DNA of 64,000 bases from Anaerolineales bacterium (GTDB lineage Bacteria; Chloroflexota; Anaerolineae; Aggregatilineales; J027). The position numbers and the translations under genes are program-made. The notes beneath the pieces are model-generated. The model saw only the letters and a list, made by a program, of their open reading frames with translations, made no database searches and was not told the DNA's origin. Below, one piece after another: positions 41,712 to 50,253 of this stretch (its first letter is position 1; the number at the start of each line of letters is the position of its first letter). Location: assembly GCA_020634155.1 (NCBI GenBank), contig JACKCI010000001.1, positions 1,488,001 through 1,552,000 of the forward strand, written 5' to 3'.

Positions 41712-41891
41712 CTATGCTTTCATACGAAACCAAACAACCACAAGATTGCTGCTATCAGCCCCAAAAGGCTCCCAACCTTGCTGGAGCATCGCCGAGACAG
41801 CCTTTTGAAACTCCCCATGACTCTCACGTCGCGCCCCATTGGCCTCAAAAATGGTCACATTCGGGCCTTGCACCAAAGCTAATTTCCACAT
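41712..41891 (-). CDS. Small protein of 59 residues, DUF4177-like
   Basis: This short frame runs from ATG (41889-41891) to TAG (41712-41714). The product starts MWKLALVQGPNVTIFEANG, has a central EFQKAVSAMLQQGWEPFG and ends LVVVWFRMKA. The pattern of an N-terminal beta strand, a helix ending in GWE-P-G and a hydrophobic strand with Trp/Phe resembles the DUF4177 family of small proteins. It fills the space between a terminator and the receiver gene 20 bases downstream, in the same direction, with codon use like the neighbours. Function unknown. Confidence 0.65.
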   Translation of the reverse strand: MWKLALVQGPNVTIFEANGARRESHGEFQKAVSAMLQQGWEPFGADSSNLVVVWFRMKA

Positions 41892-41929
41892 TACCTACTT
41901 ATCCTTTACCCATTAACTACAATCATAAA

Positions 41930-41971
41930 AAAAGACTCGGCAAAGCGCATTGGACATTTGCCGAGTCTTTT
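41930..41971 (-). terminator. Strong bidirectional terminator after the NarL-type regulator gene
   Basis: A perfect 15-bp stem (41930-41944 with 41957-41971, core GACTCGGCAAA / TTTGCCGAGTC) has a 12-base loop, with A and T runs on both sides. It lies 18 bases after the regulator stop and separates it from the small gene and receiver, which therefore need their own promoter or read-through. Confidence 0.92.
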
Positions 41972-41989
41972 GCTTGTCAGATGGCCTAG

Positions 41990-42628
41990 TCAATTGACTA
42001 GGTTATGGCGTAGGGCAATGGTTACTGCCTCTGTGCGGCTGGCTACATTAAGCTTAGAAAGGACACTGCTCACATGGAAGCGTACTGTTGAATAGCTAAT
42101 CGCCAATCGATCCGCAATTTGGCGGTTGCTTAACCCTTCAACAATAAGCGCCAAAACCTCTAATTCACGCTCAGTGAGATTATAGGATTGAGCCGCTGGC
42201 TCAGTCGAGGCTTGAATCAACATCCGTGTTGCTTCAGGGTCAAGCGTAGGTTTACCTTTTGCAGCAGCCCGAATCGCTTGGGTTAGGTTATCAACTGAAA
42301 CATTCTTAAACAAATACCCAACCGCCCCAGCCTTCAGCGCCGATTGCACCAGTTCTTGATTATCATTAAAGCTCGTCAGGGCCACCACCTGTACATGGGG
42401 ATAAGCTTTGCGAATCGCTTGGGTAGCCTCAATTCCCCCCATACCCGGCATAATCATATCCATTAGCACTACGTCAGGTGATAACTGCCCCGCAAGCCGC
42501 AGGGCCTCCTCGCCATCTCCCGCCTCACCAACCAACTCAAGGTCTTCGCAAGTTTTCAGGAACATCCCTAAGCCTTGACGTACCACTAAATGGTCATCCA
42601 CTATCATGACACGAATTTTGTCGTTCAC
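41990..42628 (-). CDS. NarL/FixJ-family response regulator
   Basis: 212 residues from the GTG at 42626-42628, chosen because AAAGGA lies 6 bases upstream and it follows the kinase stop by 2 bases; an ATG at 42652 would overlap that gene by 22 bases. The receiver has VMIVDDHLVVRQG, the phospho-Asp in PDVVLMDMIMPGMGG, Thr in VVALTSF and Lys in GYLFKNVS. The C-terminal LuxR helix-turn-helix reads LTERELEVLALIVEGLSNRQIADRLAISYSTVRFHVSSVLSKLNV. It is the cognate DNA-binding regulator of the HisKA_3 kinase encoded immediately upstream. Confidence 0.94.
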   Translation of the reverse strand: MNDKIRVMIVDDHLVVRQGLGMFLKTCEDLELVGEAGDGEEALRLAGQLSPDVVLMDMIMPGMGGIEATQAIRKAYPHVQVVALTSFNDNQELVQSALKAGAVGYLFKNVSVDNLTQAIRAAAKGKPTLDPEATRMLIQASTEPAAQSYNLTERELEVLALIVEGLSNRQIADRLAISYSTVRFHVSSVLSKLNVASRTEAVTIALRHNLVN

Positions 42629-42630
42629 AA

Positions 42631-44520
42631 TTAATCCTTTCGCTCGTGCCACAGAACCGCAATTTGAGTCCCATTCCCCGGCTGGCTAGTAATCGATAAT
42701 TGAGCCTCAATCTCCAGCGCTCGCTCACGCATAATCCGAACACCTAAATGATCAGGGGGAATTTGATATGGGTCAAACCCACACCCATCATCCAATACCC
42801 TTAATTCAACCCCATCTGCGAAATTTTGCAACTGAACCTGCACTTGTGCGGCCCGCGCATGTTTATGAATATTATTGAGGGCTTCTTGAGCAATCCGATA
42901 GAGACTAATCTGTACTATGGGGGGCAACTCACGCTCTCCATTAATCTCCAAAAAAATCTGTGCGCTAGATCGACTTGCAAAGGCCGTCGTCAGATGCTCC
43001 AAGAGTGTCCGGAAACTCGCCTCAACCAACGCATGAGGCCGTAGTTCCAAAAGTAGCGTCCGCATCTCCGCCAATGCTCCCTTAGTCAAGCGTGATAACT
43101 GGCCTAAGCCGTTCCATACTTCCTCCGGATGCTTCTGCCACAACCGCGGTAAAGCCTCTGCAATTAGTGAGGCGGAAAATAAGGTCTGGCTAACGGCATC
43201 ATGCAAATCGCGGGCAAGGCGTTGGCGTTCTGCTGAAGCTGCCATCTCTTGGACGTGTTCATAAGCGCGGGCGTTACGAATTGCTATAGCCGCATGGTCA
43301 GCAAAAGCCTGCAAGCGTTGGGCGTGAATATCGGTAAAAAATCCCGATAGGTGGCTCCCTAGGTTCAAAAATCCGATTACTTCACCATCCAAAATGACTG
43401 GAACCCCCACATAAGAAAAAAAGACAGGTTCGGTAAAAATGGGATTTAACGACCCTGCCGCCGCGTGTGAAATCAACATCGGTTGACGCGACTTATACAT
43501 TTGACTGATAAAATCAGTATCCGCCACTGCCAAATAGGACTCATCAACCATGCGCGGCGCAGTTGAGAGTGTCACATCTTCACCCACAACCCACACCCGA
43601 CCTGCCTCAATCAACATAATGTTGGCCGTGTCATGGGGGATTACCGTTCCCATATTGGTTAAAATACGGCTGAGGACTTCATCAAAATCATAAGTGCTAT
43701 TGAGCGCTGTCGTAATATCCAGCAAGGCCTCGGCAAAAGCCCGCTGCTCCCGTTCAGCTGCTTGGGCTTGCTTACGGGCGGTCACATCGCGGAAAATGCC
43801 ACGCATCGAAACCACCTGCCCATTCTGAACCTTGCTATTGATATTGCCCTCCACCTCAATATAGGTTTGGTGACGGGTCACAAAGGTGGTCTCAATAATC
43901 CGCACTTCGCCCGTCCGCACCTGTTCCAACGTATTCATAAAATGCGGCAAGCGATGGGGGTGGACAATATCAAAAATCGATAATTGCTCTACCTCATCGG
44001 TACTATAGCCCAACACAGTGAGCCACGCTTGGTTGACATACAAGAAGCGCCCTTCACCATCAATACTCTGAATCAGGTCGTTTGAGTTCTCAAACAGGTC
44101 ACGATAGCGCTCCTCACTTTCACGTAAGGCCTCAAGTGTGCGAGCATGCTCAATCGTATAGCGAATAGCGCGTTCTAGCGCGGCGGGCTTGAGGGTTGTC
44201 TTGTCTAAGTAATCGGCGGCCCCGGCCTCCATCGCCTCCAAATCAATTTCAAAACTCCCACTGCCTGTCAGCAAAATAAGTGGGATTCGACACCCCGCCG
44301 CATGCGCCTCTTTGATAAGGTTTACCCCACTAGCATCCCCTAGATGATAATCGACTAATCCCAAATCATAATGCTCATTCAGCAACGCTTTCAGGCCTTG
44401 GCGATAGGTCGAAACCCACTCCAGTTGAAACTTGCCCTCCCCAATCAGCAGCAACAAATCATTGATGAATAGATATTGGCTTTCATAATCATCAACGAGC
44501 AATACCCGAAACTGCGCCAT
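42631..44520 (-). CDS. Hybrid sensor: receiver - PAS - GAF - HisKA_3 histidine kinase
   Basis: 629 residues from the ATG at 44518-44520 (GGAG 6 bases upstream); an ATG ten codons earlier overlaps the preceding gene. An N-terminal receiver (about 1-120; LLVDDYE, LGLVDYHLGDASG, LLTGSG, YLDKTTL) is followed by PAS (about 135-250, YRDLFENSNDLIQSIDGEGRFLYVNQAWL) and GAF (about 270-415). HisKA_3 then has the phospho-His in ERQRLARDLHDAVSQTLFSASL, followed by HATPase_c (LYRIAQEALNNIHKHARA, LDDGCGFD). No membrane segment is present, so it is a cytoplasmic sensor. It pairs with the NarL-type regulator 2 bases downstream. Confidence 0.93.
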   Translation of the reverse strand: MAQFRVLLVDDYESQYLFINDLLLLIGEGKFQLEWVSTYRQGLKALLNEHYDLGLVDYHLGDASGVNLIKEAHAAGCRIPLILLTGSGSFEIDLEAMEAGAADYLDKTTLKPAALERAIRYTIEHARTLEALRESEERYRDLFENSNDLIQSIDGEGRFLYVNQAWLTVLGYSTDEVEQLSIFDIVHPHRLPHFMNTLEQVRTGEVRIIETTFVTRHQTYIEVEGNINSKVQNGQVVSMRGIFRDVTARKQAQAAEREQRAFAEALLDITTALNSTYDFDEVLSRILTNMGTVIPHDTANIMLIEAGRVWVVGEDVTLSTAPRMVDESYLAVADTDFISQMYKSRQPMLISHAAAGSLNPIFTEPVFFSYVGVPVILDGEVIGFLNLGSHLSGFFTDIHAQRLQAFADHAAIAIRNARAYEHVQEMAASAERQRLARDLHDAVSQTLFSASLIAEALPRLWQKHPEEVWNGLGQLSRLTKGALAEMRTLLLELRPHALVEASFRTLLEHLTTAFASRSSAQIFLEINGERELPPIVQISLYRIAQEALNNIHKHARAAQVQVQLQNFADGVELRVLDDGCGFDPYQIPPDHLGVRIMRERALEIEAQLSITSQPGNGTQIAVLWHERKD

Positions 44521-44537
44521 CCCTATCTCCATTCTGG

Positions 44538-45773
44538 TTACGGTGCCCATTGCGGATAACGTTCATCCGCCGCATCCTGTGTCACGCGAACAACCTCACC
44601 CGTTATCACATTTTGAATGTAAATATCATCATTGCCAGCAGGATTCGCAAAAAAGGTTAGCCACTGCCCATCGGGTGAAAAGGCGGGGTCAGCCGTCAAC
44701 GACGCGCCCTCCATTTGGGCCACTAGATTAAGATTCGCTCCAGTGACATCCATCACATAAATTTGCCACTCAGTAGCGAGAGTGGGGTCAGTCCCACCCC
44801 GTGTTGAATGGAACACAATATGCAAACCATCCGGTGACCACACCGGACGGTCATCAAAAGCGGCATCCGTTGTTAAGCGGATTGGGTTGGAGCCATCGGC
44901 ATTAACCCGATAGATTTCGCGGTTGCCGTCACGGTTGGAGCGAAAGACCAATTGTGTACCATCCGGTGACCATGACGGAAAACCGTCAAAATCAGGACTA
45001 TTGGTGATGTTAATAGCTTCACCCGTCGCCAGATTCCAGATGTAAACCTCTTCCTCGGCTGAAAAAGCCAGCATCGTGCCATCAGGTGACCATGCAGGCT
45101 GCTCCTCATCGCCTTGCCACGCTCCCGTCAAGTTGCGCTTATTGTCCCCATCAGCATCCATCAACCAGATGTCCCAAGCGCCGTCTGATTGCGACATATA
45201 GGCAATCTGGCTGCCATCCGGTGACCACACCCCCTGTTGGTCATCGACATCGTTGTTGGTCAGATTACGCAAAATGCCCGATGCCAAGCTGGTCACATAA
45301 ATATCCCAGTCCCCATCCTGATTCGATGAGAACAAAATCAAGTTGTTGCCACCCGTCGGGGTCGGGAATGACTGTCCGCCACTGGTTGGGCTAGGTCGTT
45401 GAGTGGGGGTCATTGTGGGCAATGGTACCTCGGTTGCGACAGCCGCTTCGGTGACAACGGGTTCTATAGTGGTCGATTGTGTGGCAGGTTCGACGGTAGG
45501 CGTTGTTGGCTCAAGGCTAGGGGTCGGGGTATCCGTTGGGGTTGGCGTCAGAGTCGCGGTCTCGGTTGGCGATGGTGTCAACGTTGGAGTTGCGGTATCA
45601 GTAGGGGTTACTGTCGGCGTGTCGCTAGAGGTGGCGGTTGCTGATGCAAGGCTATTGACTGATGGGGCAGGCTTCACATCCCTATCTGAAAACACATAAT
45701 ATAAGAGCGCCAACTGCCCCAACAGGACACCGCCAATGATAACCGCAATGAATAAACCCTTGATACGCAACAT
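44538..45773 (-). CDS. Membrane-anchored TolB-like beta-propeller protein
   Basis: 411 residues from the ATG at 45771-45773, which has a GGGAGG only 2 bases away; an ATG at 45794 is an alternative. A signal anchor (RIKGLFIAVIIGGVLLGQLALLYYVF) is followed by a Thr/Pro/Ser linker like that of the kinase at the left edge. Then come six PD40/WD40-like repeats (GVWSPDGSQIAYMS, PAWSPDGTMLAFSA, PSWSPDGTQLVFRSNRDGNREIYRVN, PVWSPDGLHIVFHS, PAFSPDGQWLTFF, YPQWAP). It is an external propeller, probably for protein or ligand binding. It lies immediately before the hybrid kinase gene. Confidence 0.87.
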   Translation of the reverse strand: MLRIKGLFIAVIIGGVLLGQLALLYYVFSDRDVKPAPSVNSLASATATSSDTPTVTPTDTATPTLTPSPTETATLTPTPTDTPTPSLEPTTPTVEPATQSTTIEPVVTEAAVATEVPLPTMTPTQRPSPTSGGQSFPTPTGGNNLILFSSNQDGDWDIYVTSLASGILRNLTNNDVDDQQGVWSPDGSQIAYMSQSDGAWDIWLMDADGDNKRNLTGAWQGDEEQPAWSPDGTMLAFSAEEEVYIWNLATGEAINITNSPDFDGFPSWSPDGTQLVFRSNRDGNREIYRVNADGSNPIRLTTDAAFDDRPVWSPDGLHIVFHSTRGGTDPTLATEWQIYVMDVTGANLNLVAQMEGASLTADPAFSPDGQWLTFFANPAGNDDIYIQNVITGEVVRVTQDAADERYPQWAP

Positions 45774-45858
45774 GACCTCCCACGATGATTGCATCCATTT
45801 GGTTCTATGATGATAATGGCGGAAGTGAAGTTTGTATAGTTTTTTTGAGGAGCCACTC

Positions 45859-47256
45859 ATGAACTTATTGACCCTTGCCGAAAAATCGATGCTGACCGCC
45901 GCCCAAGCCGCGGCCATTTGGGGCTATCCAACCCGCTTGGAAAAAATGGCGATTGATGAGAACCGTTCCCTTTGGGCGACCTATACCCCCGACTACCAAG
46001 CTGGCCCCCCATTGCGACAATCCATCACCGCCGACCTTGCCATTATCGGAGGGGGCTTCACTGGGGTATCAACCGCTTATCATTTCAGCCGACGCTATCC
46101 TGAGAAGAAGGTGGTGCTGCTCGAAGCCAAGAGTCTGGCGAATGGGGCTAGTGGTCGCAATGGCGGCATGATGCTCAATTGGGTCTATGGCGTCGAACAC
46201 CCTACCCCTGAAACCATCAAAGGCATTTATGAAGCGACCAGCGGCGCAATTGCCATGATTCTGGACATCATCCGTGAGCATCAACTAGCCGTCAGCTATC
46301 GACAAGATGGGTGTTTGGAGGTCAAGACCACACCAGAGAGCGCTGAAGCCGCCCATGCCGAGACTGAGATGCTCAACCAACTCGGCATCCCCGTCCAATA
46401 CTTAGATACAGCCGCACTGCGGGGCAAGATAGAGCTTGATAACGTCTATGGGGCTATGTTCGACCCCAGCGAGGGGCAACTCAATGGGGCGCAGTTTATT
46501 CGGGCGCTACGTCCGGTGCTAGTTGAACAAGGGGTCGAGATTTATGAGCAGACTCCGGTGCTGAAGGTCAAAGAGGGGGCCGAGGTGGTGTTGACTACGC
46601 CACAGGGTGAGGTCAAGGCCAAGGCCATAGTGCTGGCAACCAATGGCTATACGGGTAAACTGGGCTATTTTCGCAAGGCGATATTCCCGCTGCACTCGCA
46701 TGTTTTTGCGACGGCTCCCCTTAGCGCAGAGCAACAGGCGGCGCTCGGCTGGCATTCGGCGGCGGCTTATGCGGATGATGTTAACCGCATCTCGTATTCA
46801 TCGCGCACCCCCGAAGGGCATATCGTGTTTGGGGGGGGCAGCAACGCCTCCTATGATTATCGGTTCAACAATGGGACGGCCTACCCCAACCGCATTGACC
46901 GTGCGGTACAGGCGATGCAGCAGACGATGGCGGGTTATTTGCCGAAGAGTCAGCAGGTGCCGATTGCCCATCGCTGGACGGGAACCTTGGCGATTAGCTT
47001 TCGGCGCAATTGCTCGGTGGGGGTGATGGGCGAGAATCGCAATGTGTACTATGGCTTGGGCTATAGTGGGCATGGGGTGGTGATGGCGAACTTGGCGGGC
47101 AAGGTCATCACCGATATATACAGTGGGGATGATGAGCAATGGCGGGGGTTGCCGTTTTATCAAGCCAGTTTTGCACCAATACCGCTCGAACCGTTCCGCT
47201 GGATGGGTTATCAGCTATTTACGCGACTAACTGGGCGTTCACCGCGATTGGGCTAG
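45859..47256 (+). CDS. FAD-dependent oxidoreductase, gamma-glutamylputrescine oxidase-like (DAO family)
   Basis: 465 residues from the ATG at 45859 (GAGGAG 7 bases upstream); the frame opens nine codons earlier. It has the FAD Rossmann motif ADLAIIGGGFTGVSTAYHFSRRYPEKKVVLLEA and the PuuB-type ANGASGRNGGMMLNW block (residues about 94-108). Further family blocks are EVVLTTPQGEVKAKAIVLATNGYTGKLGYFRKAIFPLHSHVFAT and YYGLGYSGHGVVMANLAGKVI near the end. The family oxidises amines with release of aldehyde and hydrogen peroxide; PuuB acts on gamma-glutamylputrescine. The nearby polyamine cluster supports an amine substrate, but no gamma-glutamylputrescine synthetase is visible. A C-terminal YQLFTRLTGRSPRLG tail is extra. 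Confidence 0.85.
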   Translation: MNLLTLAEKSMLTAAQAAAIWGYPTRLEKMAIDENRSLWATYTPDYQAGPPLRQSITADLAIIGGGFTGVSTAYHFSRRYPEKKVVLLEAKSLANGASGRNGGMMLNWVYGVEHPTPETIKGIYEATSGAIAMILDIIREHQLAVSYRQDGCLEVKTTPESAEAAHAETEMLNQLGIPVQYLDTAALRGKIELDNVYGAMFDPSEGQLNGAQFIRALRPVLVEQGVEIYEQTPVLKVKEGAEVVLTTPQGEVKAKAIVLATNGYTGKLGYFRKAIFPLHSHVFATAPLSAEQQAALGWHSAAAYADDVNRISYSSRTPEGHIVFGGGSNASYDYRFNNGTAYPNRIDRAVQAMQQTMAGYLPKSQQVPIAHRWTGTLAISFRRNCSVGVMGENRNVYYGLGYSGHGVVMANLAGKVITDIYSGDDEQWRGLPFYQASFAPIPLEPFRWMGYQLFTRLTGRSPRLG

Positions 47257-47268
47257 TAATTATGGTTG

Positions 47269-47531
47269 TCACACAGTGAGCGATTCTTGTAACTGCAAGA
47301 GCAAATCAGATTTGCTCAATGATGGATTTACATCGAAAATGTCGATGGCACGTTTTAGTAACTCGCCAACACGTCGCCCCGGACCTATGGAGAACTCACG
47401 CATAATGTCCGTACCAATAATAGGTAAACTGGCTTGAGTATCTTCTAGTATTGCTCTTTCAACTAATTTACGTGCTTCCACTTCAAACTCGTAAGTTTCC
47501 TTGATTTGGAGTTGCTGAATCCACGTAGAAT
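47269..47531 (-). pseudogene. 3' fragment of the HEPN-like partner gene (cut by IS copy A)
   Basis: Codes for the last 87 or so residues of the 301-residue partner. An open frame of 104 codons begins inside the IS (ATG at 47581-47583) and reads in phase into this fragment. The fragment ends ...LPIIGTDIMREFSIGPGRRVGELLKRAIDIF..., which resembles the C-terminal part of CCA-adding/poly(A) polymerase-type tRNA nucleotidyltransferases (GxDIM-x-F-x-I-x-PG-x-x-VGE-x-L). In that family this region helps bind RNA. The stop lies 12 bases from the stop of the convergent oxidase. Confidence 0.82.
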
Positions 47532-47599
47532 AATTGTAGTGAACCCCTGAGATTGGACATGAGGTTAAAGTAACATAGTCCATAAGTGGAAAGGTTCAC

Positions 47600-47905
47600 A
47601 TGAAGAAGAAACGGAAATTTACACCGGGATTCAAAAGCCAAGTCGTCCTGCAATTGTTGTCGGGCGAGAAAAGTATGGCAGAGCTATGCCGTGAGCATCA
47701 ACTGACCTCTCAGATGGTTGGTAACTGGAAACAACAATTTCTGGCAGCTGCACCGCAGGCATTCGAGAAAGGCGGCGAGAGCAGTGGGGAGCAAGAGCGG
47801 ATCGCCGAACTGGAACGCATGATCGGGAGGCTGACGATGGAGCTAGAGATTGCAAAAAAAGCATCGAGCTTGCTGAATGGGACACGCGAGAGAAACGGGA
47901 AATAG
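47600..47905 (+). CDS. IS3-family transposase OrfA, copy A
   Basis: 101 residues: a helix-turn-helix (FTPGFKSQVVLQLLSGEKSMAELCREHQLTSQMVGNWKQQFL) followed by a leucine-zipper-like helix (RIAELERMIGRLTMELEIAKKAS). OrfA binds the IS ends and regulates. Near its end the run A7G (47854-47861) allows a -1 shift, after which the orfB frame is open without stop and would give the OrfAB transposase. Confidence 0.95.
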   Translation: MKKKRKFTPGFKSQVVLQLLSGEKSMAELCREHQLTSQMVGNWKQQFLAAAPQAFEKGGESSGEQERIAELERMIGRLTMELEIAKKASSLLNGTRERNGK

Positions 47906-47907
47906 CC

Positions 47908-48726
47908 ATGCACTTGAAGGACGAGTATCCCGTGAGCACGATCTGTGCGGTGCTGGATTTGCCGCGTAGCAGCTTCTACCATCAAGGAGTTGAGCTGGAT
48001 GACAGCGCGTTGCGCGTGGTCGTTCAAGACCTCGCCGCCCAGTACCCGACCTATGGCTATCGGCGTATCACCGTTTTGCTCCAACGGACGGGGTGGACGG
48101 TCAATCATAAGCGCATTCGGCGTATGATGGCTCAAATGGGCTTACAACGCCCCCAGAAACGCCGCAAAACGCGCACCACGAACAGTCGGCACGATTTTGG
48201 ACGCTATCCGAACCTAGTCAAAGACCTTGCTGCCGCTCATCCTGAACACCTCTGGGTCGCGGATATCACCTATGTACGGTTGCACCGTGAGTTTGTGTAT
48301 TTAGCGGTCATTATGGATGTGTTCACGCGGGCGGTACGTGGCTGGCATCTCAGCCGATCACTGGATCGCACGCTCACCCTCACCGCCCTGCAACGCGCAC
48401 TCCTAGAGCGTGTCCCAGACATCCACCATAGTGACCAAGGCTGGCAGTACGCCTGCGATGATTACACCGATTTGTTGCAGCACCATCACATTCAAATCAG
48501 TATGGCGGCAGTGGGCAAGCCCGAAGAAAACGGCTTTGCCGAACGCCTCATGCGAACCATCCGGGAGGAGGAGATTGATTTATCCGAATACGAGGATTTT
48601 CATCATGCTTATCGGTCTATCGGGCGTTTCCTAGAAGATGTCTATACCCATAAACGCATTCATTCTGCCTTGGGGTATCTCGCTCCTAGCGAATTTGAGG
48701 CACAATGGGTAGCACCGTTATCTTAA
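47908..48726 (+). CDS. IS3-family transposase OrfB, copy A
   Basis: 272 residues: HTH_21-like N terminus (YPTYGYRRITVLLQRTGWTVNHKRIRRMMAQMGL) and an rve integrase core with the DDE triad in LWVADITYV, IHHSDQGWQY and EENGFAERLMRTIREEEID. The ATG is 2 bases after the orfA stop. Active transposase would be made as an OrfAB fusion by the -1 frameshift. Confidence 0.96.
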   Translation: MHLKDEYPVSTICAVLDLPRSSFYHQGVELDDSALRVVVQDLAAQYPTYGYRRITVLLQRTGWTVNHKRIRRMMAQMGLQRPQKRRKTRTTNSRHDFGRYPNLVKDLAAAHPEHLWVADITYVRLHREFVYLAVIMDVFTRAVRGWHLSRSLDRTLTLTALQRALLERVPDIHHSDQGWQYACDDYTDLLQHHHIQISMAAVGKPEENGFAERLMRTIREEEIDLSEYEDFHHAYRSIGRFLEDVYTHKRIHSALGYLAPSEFEAQWVAPLS

Positions 48727-48781
48727 CTGACGCTAAAATATGTCAGTGTATTTTTGTGTCCAATTTTTTGGGTTCACTACA

Positions 48782-49424
48782 AATATCTATTACTAAATTT
48801 TTTGGGGTTAATATCTCTGCCTAGGTCAGATGCAACAATTTGGATAACTCTGTCAAACTCGTGTTGAGGATGGTACTGCTTACGCCGAAATGCCCATTGC
48901 CGTAATATTTCAACACGAGCCTCATCAGCATCTATAGCTTGTATACATTTATGAACATCAACAAGAAAGTTCTTTGTATCTCGCAACAAACCTACGAGAC
49001 ACAGTGACCACTGCTGATCATCCTCTGGATATGAGGAACCACAAACATCCTTAAACCACAATTCACATATTTCTTGTGTAGAATTATCGCTTTGGCTCAT
49101 AGGGTCAAGGTTATGCTGAAAAAGTGTCCTCAAACGAAGAACGGTCTTCACATGGTTTTTGCGAGAGTTATTTTCGCCAAGATATAATTCGAAACGTTCT
49201 TTGATAAAATCAATGTTAGGTTTACCTAACTCTTGATAAAAAGCATACAACCAAGATACCAATTTTAGCATACCTAGTTCCGGGTGTTGAAATTGAGGTA
49301 ACCGTAACGATGGAAGCGACGAAAAAAAGTTATCACCCTGTGTAATTCGAATAGTCAGAAGGTTTATTTGCTGGATTCTATCAATAATCTCATTCATCAA
49401 TTGTGCAGGATCAGCTGAAATCAT
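48782..49424 (-). pseudogene. 5' fragment of the HEPN-like partner gene (cut by IS copy A)
   Basis: Codes for the first 214 residues of the second gene; the frame then runs into the IS and stops (TAT TTG TAG). After removal of the IS the sequence continues ...SNRY-YSTWIQQLQ... in frame. The predicted protein is largely helical. R99-x4-H104 within VLRLRTLFQHNLDP fits the R-x4-6-H motif of HEPN ribonucleases, found in many defence and toxin proteins. The ATG overlaps the stop of the SIR2-STAND gene as ATGA. The HEPN call is tentative. Confidence 0.8.
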
Positions 49425-50195
49425 GACCTACGCCCTCCTCCCGAGTATTCTAGATAATTTGGATGATCAGCTATAACTCCTAAGAAATTGAATGCAATGT
49501 GGAAATCGTTTAATGCCGAGCCTCGCATTATATCTGGTCGGCGGAAATCGGAAGGTATAAACAAGATTTTTCTCCGGATATCAGGTATATATATTTCACC
49601 TCTATTATTTTTTGCATCAACCCATTCAACTGTGCCTGCGAATTTTCGTGGGGTTCCATCAGGATTACTCATCAAATAACTTCTAAGAATTATTCTACGA
49701 CCACGTATGGGTGTATCGCGTCGAAGTTCATTGAATAAGGTATCCGCATTATCGAACATGTTGAGATGAAAAAAAGTAACTGCCAAGAGATACTTAACTA
49801 TCGGAGCACGATATACTTCTTCGGTCTGGAGGATATTTGTAAGTATTTCTAGACAATATTTCCAATCATTCAAATCAAACGGAACAGATTGTCTCTCGTC
49901 CCAAAAAATCACTCTTTTGGATTTTGATAGCCACCAATATCGGAGCAATAACTGCATTGCACGTCCATCAGCTTTAATTTTCTTTCGAGAACCTTCTAGG
50001 AATAGAGTGGCATCATGCGCTTTTTTCAGTTCACTATCGCTCGGAATACGATCTCGAGGTACTTCGCCACCTATTTGAATAGCACGCAACACATAACCTG
50101 CGGTCGATCCTTGTCTCTCAAGTTCCAAGAAAGCGGCATTGGACATTTTCTCATTCTGAAGTAATTGCCCAAGTTGCTGACGCCTTTCTTGAAAT
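49421..50195 (-). pseudogene. 3' fragment of the SIR2-STAND gene (cut by IS copy B)
   Basis: Codes for about the last 257 residues of the 1152-residue protein, beginning FQERRQQLGQLLQNEK. It is helical at first (LLLRYWWLSKSKRVIFWDE, LEILTNILQTEEVYRAPIVKYLLAVTFFHLNMFDNADTLFNELRRDT, TPR-like). It ends in a small beta-rich domain (residues about 1080-1140: GTVEWVDAKNNRGEIYIP... ILFIPSDFRR... ALNDFHIAFNFLGVIAD) resembling a cold-shock/OB fold. An ATG inside the IS at 50273-50275 reads in phase into this fragment. Confidence 0.82.
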
Positions 50196-50253
50196 CGCTG
50201 TAGTGAACCCAAAAAATTGGACACAAAAATACACTGACATATTTTAGCGTCAG

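Larger units (their letters stand above)
47535..48781 (+). mobile_element. IS3-family insertion sequence, copy A (plus orientation)
   Basis: 1247 bp with TG...CA ends. The terminal inverted repeats are about 25 bp: both begin TGTAGTGAACCC and end ATTGGACA, differing in the five bases between. The target duplication is AAT (47532-47534 and 48782-48784). It holds orfA and orfB with an A7G frameshift site. It is inserted against the direction of the partner gene. Length and ORFs are the same in copies B and C, so transposition was recent. Confidence 0.96.

Noticed and set aside
45399..45699. Plus-strand Gly/Val-rich frames
   Set aside because: Shadow of the Thr/Pro linker of the TolB-like propeller gene.
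47269..47583. A stand-alone 104-residue gene
   Set aside because: Its first 16 codons are IS sequence; the rest is the in-frame 3' end of the interrupted partner gene.
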